A DNA stretch of 64,000 nucleotides from Aeromonas veronii. Lineage in GTDB: Bacteria > Pseudomonadota > Gammaproteobacteria > Enterobacterales > Aeromonadaceae. A program made the position numbers and the translations under genes. Each line of letters starts with the position of its first letter. The first letter of the stretch is position 1. Below are positions 59,357 through 64,000 of this stretch, piece by piece. The DNA lies in assembly GCA_041319085.1 (NCBI GenBank), contig CP101033.1, forward strand, positions 2,816,501 to 2,880,500, written 5' to 3'. The notes under the pieces were generated by a model. That model saw only the letters and a program-made list of their open reading frames with translations. It ran no database searches and was not told the DNA's origin.

Positions 59357-59944
59357 GTTATTTACTGGCCCCGAACTGATTATCAATAAAGCAGAAGACA
59401 AAAAAAAGACTCCATTGGCACCCACAAAACAAGTATCAGATGATCCTGTTGGATGTGATCACTACTCGTTGAGGTTTGCCTGATACAACATTAGATACAG
59501 GGGAGAGCCTTGGCTCTCTCCTGCGACAAGAACCTATAAAGATCCCGCCTCCTGCCTTTTGATGTGACGACCGCAGAAATACTCCGCCTGTGTAGCGTTA
59601 TCACCGTAAAGCCGGTGCCTGCATCAAACACGACGATAGAGAGGGCCGGGCTTAGGCTGGCAATCAGGTCACAGCGGGCGGGCGCCCAGTAGTTCTGGCG
59701 ATAAAAGGGCTCGGTATGGGCTGGGGTCAGATGGTTATCCCCGGTTTTTTTCAACCAGACCCGATGCAATTTGCTGCGGGAACTTTGCACTTCCACATCA
59801 TACCTGCGCAGGTATTTCACATAATCTGGGGGGCGATAGCATTGATCGGAGTAATGATAATGTTCAGTGGTATCAACCTCACTCGATCTCGTCTAAAAAA
59901 GCTCAGAAACCGCCTCTACTGCCGACTCGCCCCAAGGAGGGGAA
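59357..59944. other. Low-information stretch after the integrase
   Basis: About 590 AT-richer bases. The only frames are weak (see 59491-59820). A GGGAGAG/CTCTCTCC inverted repeat around 59501-59522 could end transcripts from either side. Nothing else is recognisable. Confidence 0.4.
59491..59820 (-). CDS. Hypothetical protein, 109 aa (doubtful)
   Basis: A frame starting with GTG at 59820 and without a convincing ribosome site. The product would be basic, with no membrane helix and no known motif. It lies opposite to all other genes of the island and may be chance. It is kept because the frame is long for this AT-richer region and no better plus-strand frame competes with it. Confidence 0.25.
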   Translation of the reverse strand: MKYLRRYDVEVQSSRSKLHRVWLKKTGDNHLTPAHTEPFYRQNYWAPARCDLIASLSPALSIVVFDAGTGFTVITLHRRSISAVVTSKGRRRDLYRFLSQERAKALPCI

Positions 59945-60328
59945 ATGGCACGACGTTATTATCGGCGCAAACGGAGCTCACTGGTCAGCGATACTGCCAG
60001 CACCATGCTGCGGATCAGCTGGCTAGGCGCACTCATATTCGGGGTGGCCGGTTTCATTATCTTCTCTCTGCTTGTGCCCTGGTTTTTGCAAAGCTTGCTG
60101 GCATCGCAGCAACATGCGGTATCACCGGGCACCTTTGACCCGACCCCCTTGCTGGCTCAGGTGTTCGGTCGCCGTCTGCACTGGGCTGAAAGATTGGGTG
60201 AAATACTACTTTGGCTTGGGGTAGTCGTCGCAGCACTAAAGCTCTTTTTGGGAAATCTGGCTAACTACAACCACCATCCCGGCCTGCTCGGTTTTCTGGC
60301 TCGCTTGTTGGCGCGGTGGAGTGACTAG
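59945..60328 (+). CDS. Small membrane protein of unknown function, 127 aa
   Basis: A basic start (MARRYYRRKRSS) is followed by two hydrophobic helices (about residues 24-50 and 85-105) separated by a loop of about 35 residues, then a short Arg/Leu-rich tail. AAGGAGGGGAA directly precedes the ATG, the best ribosome site in the island, so the gene is probably expressed. The positive N terminus should stay in the cytoplasm, giving two spans with both ends inside. No family name can be given. It is island cargo upstream of the TA-chaperone operon. Confidence 0.6.
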   Translation: MARRYYRRKRSSLVSDTASTMLRISWLGALIFGVAGFIIFSLLVPWFLQSLLASQQHAVSPGTFDPTPLLAQVFGRRLHWAERLGEILLWLGVVVAALKLFLGNLANYNHHPGLLGFLARLLARWSD

Positions 60329-60471
60329 ACAAGATGCTGGCGAATGTAGTTCAAACATCCGGGGTAGAACCCACTGCCCCCCCAGCCATTATGATAGTAT
60401 TGTCATCTAGCCTCGCACGGGTATGTTTTGTGAGCTGCACACCCTTTCATCAAAGAATAAGTGGAAAAAAA

Positions 60472-60486
60472 TTACCATAATGGTAA
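60472..60486. promoter_or_regulatory. 15-bp palindrome over the mqsR start, probable TA operator
   Basis: TTACCAT-A-ATGGTAA is a perfect inverted repeat whose right arm contains the mqsR start codon (60480). TA operons are normally repressed by their own antitoxin at palindromes near the promoter or start, so MqsA binding is the likely role. It does not match the E. coli MqsA operator core AACCT-AGGTT exactly. Confidence 0.5.
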
Positions 60487-60899
60487 ATAATGTCAGTGCC
60501 TACACAGGGCAACCACCCGCAGAGGACGCATCTGATGCCGAGCGCCGTCTAGCTGGTCCCCTTTATAACCCAGCCGATGTGATGGCAGTGTTGTCAAGCG
60601 GGAGCACTATCCCATGGACAAGAGATTGCAAGAGTGACTTGCAAGGATTGGCGTTTGACGAGGCTGATATTCAACAGTTGCTGCGTGACACACTGCAGCA
60701 TGGGCGGTACCTCAATTCTCAATGGTGTGTACAACGCCCAACTGGCCCTTGGGCTGCTTGTGACGCATACCAATTAGGCCGAGATGAGTGGAATGAGTAC
60801 GCGCACAGGGATTTGCGCGTGGAGTACTACATCAAGTTCGCGATAGGTAAAACAGGCAAGATACTACTGTTGGTATCGGCCCACGTACCTACACGCTAG
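60480..60899 (+). CDS. mqsR: MqsR-family toxin of a TA-chaperone operon
   Basis: A 139-aa protein of the MqsR group, RelE-fold ribonucleases that cut mRNA at GC-containing sites. The C-terminal 85 residues align by pattern with E. coli MqsR (GLAFDEADIQQLLRDTLQHGRYLNS, then DVYR-like DAYQLGRDEW and YYIKFAIGKTGKILLLVSAH). The N terminus is about 40 residues longer than in E. coli. ATG 60480 lies inside a palindrome and has no clear ribosome site, and an upstream ATG at 60423 is the alternative. It is the first of three tightly packed genes, with a 10-base gap to the antitoxin. Confidence 0.78.
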   Translation: MVNNVSAYTGQPPAEDASDAERRLAGPLYNPADVMAVLSSGSTIPWTRDCKSDLQGLAFDEADIQQLLRDTLQHGRYLNSQWCVQRPTGPWAACDAYQLGRDEWNEYAHRDLRVEYYIKFAIGKTGKILLLVSAHVPTR

Positions 60900-60909
60900 G
60901 AGGTTCAAG

Positions 60910-61437
60910 ATGGCTGCAACCGTATGTCCGATTTGCGAATCGGGCCATCTGCATCATCAGATTGAAGATATCGAAGTCGAATACATGGGTCACACTGCCA
61001 TGCGCCCAAGCCACTACTCTGTGTGTGACGCTTGCGGTAGTGAGCAGGCAACGGCTGCCGACCTACGGCACAACAAACGAGACACACTGGCGTTTAGAAA
61101 AATGGTGATGGGTCTCCTCACGGGAGCCCAAGTACGAGCATTACGGCAACGCTGGGGGATGACCCAAGAAACCGCTGCTCGTGTATTTGGTGGTGGTCCT
61201 GTCGCATTTTCCAAGTATGAAGCGGACGATGTTATCCAATCTGAAGCCATGGACAAGTTATTGAGACTTGCTGATGAGATGCCCTTGGTTCTGCAACGAC
61301 TGAGACGAGATGCAGGGGTCGTCTATCAAGCGCAAGATCCATGGCAGATCGTTGCTATCGATATGGCAAACGCCGGACGTCAGCAAGCGGTCATCACGAC
61401 CAGACGTAACTTCCAGCATGAGGTTAGTTATGGCTAA
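60910..61437 (+). CDS. mqsA: MqsA-family antitoxin with C-terminal extension
   Basis: Antitoxin of 175 aa (E. coli MqsA 131). An N-terminal zinc finger with CPIC (Cys6, Cys9) and CDAC (Cys39, Cys42) binds the toxin. An HTH-XRE domain (about 72-122, MTQETAARVFGGGPVAFSKYE) binds DNA and matches the MqsA GGG-FSRYE region. After the point where E. coli MqsA ends, about 43 further residues follow (133-175, with DPWQIVAIDM and an aromatic tail). In toxin-antitoxin-chaperone systems such an extension is the chaperone-addiction (ChAD) region that makes the antitoxin depend on a SecB-like chaperone. AGGAGG precedes the ATG and the gene overlaps the chaperone gene. Confidence 0.85.
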   Translation: MAATVCPICESGHLHHQIEDIEVEYMGHTAMRPSHYSVCDACGSEQATAADLRHNKRDTLAFRKMVMGLLTGAQVRALRQRWGMTQETAARVFGGGPVAFSKYEADDVIQSEAMDKLLRLADEMPLVLQRLRRDAGVVYQAQDPWQIVAIDMANAGRQQAVITTRRNFQHEVSYG

Positions 61438-61915
61438 GGCCAACAAGGTACTGCAAGAGGCCATTGATGCTCTTGTTATCAACGACGTCTACTTGCATTC
61501 CTCACATGCAGCTTGCCTTGATGATTTTGATCCAAAGTACTTTAGCGGTATGGATCAATTGCAGGTGCAGCAAATGCACATTGTTGAACAAAGCCAGTTA
61601 TTGACGCTGGATGGTGGGCAAGAACTGCTGCGAATTTTTATCCGTATGGGCACTCGCTGGATCCAACCTGTTACAGAGGGTGAACATGACGAAGAAAGTG
61701 AGCCTCAAATCAAGGCAATCATCGAAGCTGACTTTGTTGCAGAATACCAAGTCAAGACGGCACTATCGCAAGAGTGTATAGATGCGTTTTCTTTGCAAAA
61801 CGCCAGCTATCATGTCTGGCCTTACTGGCGAGAATATCTCTGCTCCCAATGTGAACGGATGAGGTTACCCAGAGTTGTTTTACCCACTTTGCAAGTTCCT
61901 CGATCAAACAAGTAA
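61430..61915 (+). CDS. SecB-like chaperone of the TA-chaperone (TAC) operon
   Basis: A 161-aa protein with the SecB fold pattern. The C-terminal block NASYHVWPYWREYLCSQCERM followed by LPRVVLPTLQ is the SecB signature (NAxxxxxPYxRExxxxxxxRxxxPxxxLP). The N-terminal half has alternating strands with VYLHSSHAACL. It is not the housekeeping secB, which would sit beside gpsA/grxC. The ATG 61430 overlaps the antitoxin gene by 8 bases, and GAGG lies upstream. In TAC systems this chaperone folds and protects the antitoxin through its ChAD tail, so its loss frees the toxin. Confidence 0.8.
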   Translation: MAKANKVLQEAIDALVINDVYLHSSHAACLDDFDPKYFSGMDQLQVQQMHIVEQSQLLTLDGGQELLRIFIRMGTRWIQPVTEGEHDEESEPQIKAIIEADFVAEYQVKTALSQECIDAFSLQNASYHVWPYWREYLCSQCERMRLPRVVLPTLQVPRSNK

Positions 61916-61927
61916 CCACTCGCACAG

Positions 61928-62112
61928 TTAACGCTGTGACCACTTTTTCAGCGCCTCCAGCACTTTGACGGCCAGAGGCGCATCCAGCCAGCCCACCTCG
62001 GCCACCCCTACCCCGCCGTTTAAACGGGCGGTCATCCGTTGAACCCAGTGGTTTAATGCAGTTTCCGAACCATCCCTGATGATGCCAAGGCGGGCCATCT
62101 CGCACCAGATGG
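61928..62112 (-). pseudogene. Fragment of Mu-like prophage GemA/gp16 (DUF1018) gene
   Basis: About 60 codons on the minus strand encode the C-terminal end of GemA-type proteins: IWCEMARLGIIRDGSETALN, then WVQRM, and a final APLAVKVLEALKKW before the stop. This matches the C-terminal pattern of Mu gp16 homologues. The N-terminal two thirds are missing because the frame runs into the formate dehydrogenase sequence at about 62112-62120. An ATG at 62098 could allow a 56-aa product, but the homology begins before it, so it is a remnant. It is the only Mu-like sequence in the window. Confidence 0.6.
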
Positions 62113-64000
62113 CTGCCGGTCAATACCATCTGCACCTACTGCGGGGTCGGCTGCGGCGTCACCCTCTATGTCGATGAGGCGCGCAACCGCATCCGCTATG
62201 TGGAGGGGAACCGCAACTCACCGGTCAACCAGGGGCTGCTCTGCGTCAAGGGACGCTTCGGCTTTGACTTTATCCAGAGCGAGGAGCGCCTCACCACCCC
62301 GCTCATCCGCAAGGATGGCGAGCTGGTGCCCGCCAGCTGGCAAGATGCCATTGAGTTGGTTGCAGAACGCTTCACCGCCCTGCGCCAACGTTATGGCAGC
62401 GATGCGCTGGCAGGTTTCTCGTCGGCCAAAACCACCAACGAAGAGAACTACCTGTTCCAGAAGTTCATGCGCCGGGAGCTGGGTACCAACAACGTGGATC
62501 ACTGCGCGCGGCTCTGCCACGCCTCCACCGTCACCGGGCTGGAAGCGTCACTCGGCAGCGGCGCCATGACCAACGACATCCCGAGCATCGACCACTCGGA
62601 TCTCATCTTCATCATCGGCTCCCATATCAAGCGAGCCGTCACCACGGGCAAGGCCCGGCTGGTGGTGGCCGACCCGAAGCGGATCGAGATGGCCGATCAT
62701 GCCAGCCTCTATCTGGCCCACCGCCCCGGCACCGACGTGATGCTGCTAAATGGCCTGATGCAGCAGATCATCCAGCACGACTGGCACGACAAGGCCTATA
62801 TCGCCGAGCGGGTGGAAGGGTTCGAGGCGCTGCAAGCAGAAGTGCTCTCCCCCGCCTATGCACCGGACAAGGTGGCCCTTGTCACCGGCGTACCGGCCGA
62901 GCAGGTGATCGAGCTCGCGCGCCTTATCGGCAGCGCCGAGCGCACCGCCATCTACTACTCGATGGGGATCACCCAGCACACTACCGGCCACGACAACGTG
63001 CGGGCCATCGCCAACCTGCAACTGCTGTGCGGCAACATCGGCATCGAAGGGGGTGGCATCAACCCGCTGCGGGGCCAATCCAACGTGCAGGGTGCCTGTA
63101 ACATGGGGGCGCAGCCCAACTGCCTGCCCGGCTATCAGAAGGTGGCCAGCCCCGAAGTGCATGCCCGCTTCGCGGCCGCCTGGCAGCAGCCAGACTTGCC
63201 GCGCACACCCGGCCTTACCCTCACCGAGACCATCGATGCCGCCTGCGCGGGCAGCATCAAGGGGCTCTACGTGATGGGTGAAAACCCGGTGCTGAGCGAT
63301 CCGGATCAGCACCACGTCATCGAAGGGCTCAAGCAGCTGGAGTTTCTGGTGGTGCAGGATATCTTCCTCCCGGAAACCGCACAGCTCGCCGATGTGGTGC
63401 TCCCCTCCTGCTCCTTTGCCGAGAAGAGCGGCCACTTCACCAATACCGAGCGGCGGGTGCAGCGCATCTCCCCCGCCCTCAAGGCACCGGGTGAGGCGCG
63501 GGAGGATTGGTGGATCATCCAGCAGATCGCCAACGCCATGGGTGGCGACTGGCGCTATCAACACCCGCAGGAGATCACCGCCGAGATCTGCCGGGTCACC
63601 CCGCAATACGCCGGCATCCAGTGGGACAAGGTGGGAGCGCAAGGGCTACAGTGGCCTTGCAACGATGCGGCGCCCGAAGGCACTCGCCTGCTCCACGGCA
63701 AGCAGTTCACCCGCGGCAAGGGGGGAGATGGTCGCCACCCCGTTCCGCTATGCCGCCGAACTGCCCGACGAGACCTATCCCATCGTGCTCACCACCGGCC
63801 GCCTGCTGGAGCAGTTCCACACCGGCACCATGACCCGCAAGACCAAGGGGCTCGACAAGCTGGCTGGGCCACGGGTGATGATGAGCGTGGTGGATGCGCA
63901 GCGGTTGGGCATCAGCAACAGCGAGCGGGTGAAAGTCACCAGTCGCCGCGGCCATATCGAACTGCCCGCCTTCGTGACCAAACGGATGCAACCGGGTGTA
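62113..64000 (+). pseudogene. Formate dehydrogenase alpha subunit (FdhF-like), truncated and damaged
   Basis: Molybdopterin oxidoreductase with the [4Fe-4S] motif TICTYCGVGCGV (from 62125), LLCVKGRFG, and the Mo-ligand region DHCARLCHAST, where Cys takes the place of selenocysteine. Three lesions are seen. Upstream there is no start codon before in-frame stops at 62077-62082, and the 5' part is replaced by the gemA fragment. Near 62620 the conserved stretch that should follow FIIGS (family pattern GSNTTE-HPV-G) is missing in frame. At a run of six G (63720-63725) one base too many shifts the frame, and from 63727 the correct frame reads EMVATPFRYAAELP onward to the window edge. The gene continues beyond 64000. 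Confidence 0.82.

Larger units (their letters stand above)
56684..62112. mobile_element. Genomic island at the ssrA 3' end, right end truncated
   Basis: The stretch starts right after tmRNA, opens with a P4-type tyrosine integrase and holds an IS10-like element, unknown small genes, a TA-chaperone operon and a Mu-like gene fragment. The base composition from about 59400 to 61900 is clearly lower in GC than the chromosome. No second copy of the ssrA 3' end was found before 64000, and the far end runs directly into the middle of a formate dehydrogenase gene. The original right border therefore appears lost. Confidence 0.65.

Noticed and set aside
59716..60138. A 140-codon plus-strand frame overlapping the small membrane protein
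   Set aside because: Its second half is read out of frame over the better-supported gene at 59945, which has a strong ribosome site and membrane topology.
62500..62540. Selenocysteine codon in the formate dehydrogenase
   Set aside because: The active-site region reads DHCARLCHAST with a normal Cys codon (TGC); no in-frame TGA is present there.
56684..64000. Right attachment site (second copy of the ssrA 3' end)
   Set aside because: No copy of the GGTTCAAATCCCCCC...CTCCACCA block was found downstream on either strand within the window; the border seems deleted or lies outside.

Overview
The window looks like chromosome of an Aeromonas-type gammaproteobacterium. The grounds are GC-rich coding sequence, Enterobacterales/Aeromonadales-like gene orders (yffB-dapE-M15-ypfN, yafJ-gmhA/fadE, rnfH-ratA/smpB/ssrA), a tmRNA tag ANDENYALAA, and a complete anaerobic nitrate-respiration locus. 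The species cannot be fixed from the sequence alone. No rRNA, tRNA or CRISPR array was seen.

Layout. Bases 1-4507 hold two anaerobic C4-dicarboxylate carriers (dcuB, cut by the window edge, and dcuC behind a perfect FNR box) around a PP-loop ATPase gene and an M20 carboxypeptidase. 4793-12148 holds a small unknown gene, the yffB-dapE-M15-ypfN operon, and two cation/proton antiporters flanking a GH84 glycosidase. 12222-19114 is mixed housekeeping: a LysE exporter, a chemoreceptor, a DUF1523/wHTH pair, a lipoprotein, a pseudouridine synthase, udp and bamE. 19251-23028 carries folE, moeA-moeB and an alpha/beta hydrolase.

From 35259 down to 23120 almost everything on the minus strand serves molybdenum and nitrate. 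moaA comes first, behind a structured leader that may be a Moco riboswitch, then napFDAGHBC, moaBCDE and modABC. The nap operon therefore sits inside what is usually one moaABCDE block. A 31-codon open frame that copies the C-terminal tail of MoaD lies between moaD and moaE. moaA itself carries a one-base frameshift. On the other strand narQ-narP encode the nitrate/nitrite two-component system, followed by a Lon-N protein. Next comes a FIST-domain NosP-like nitric-oxide sensor with a hybrid histidine kinase, a nearby Hpt protein and yvcK between them. Together these cover molybdate import, cofactor assembly, the periplasmic nitrate reductase and sensing of nitrate and probably NO.

43780-45050 is a decayed ISL3-type insertion beside yafJ-gmhA and divergent fadE. 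An AbgA-like amidohydrolase, a very long SNF2 helicase, rnfH-ratA and smpB-ssrA follow.

The tmRNA gene is the left end of a mobile island (56684 to about 62112). The island contains a tyrosine integrase split by an IS10-like element with a 9-bp target duplication and also lacking a catalytic arginine, unknown small genes, and a three-gene MqsR toxin / MqsA antitoxin / SecB-like chaperone (TAC) operon. The island ends abruptly at a fragment of a Mu-like GemA gene fused to a 5'-truncated, internally deleted and frameshifted formate dehydrogenase gene. Three frameshifts in the window (moaA, ISL3 transposase, fdh) all fall in runs of 5-6 G/C, so raw-read errors must be considered for them.
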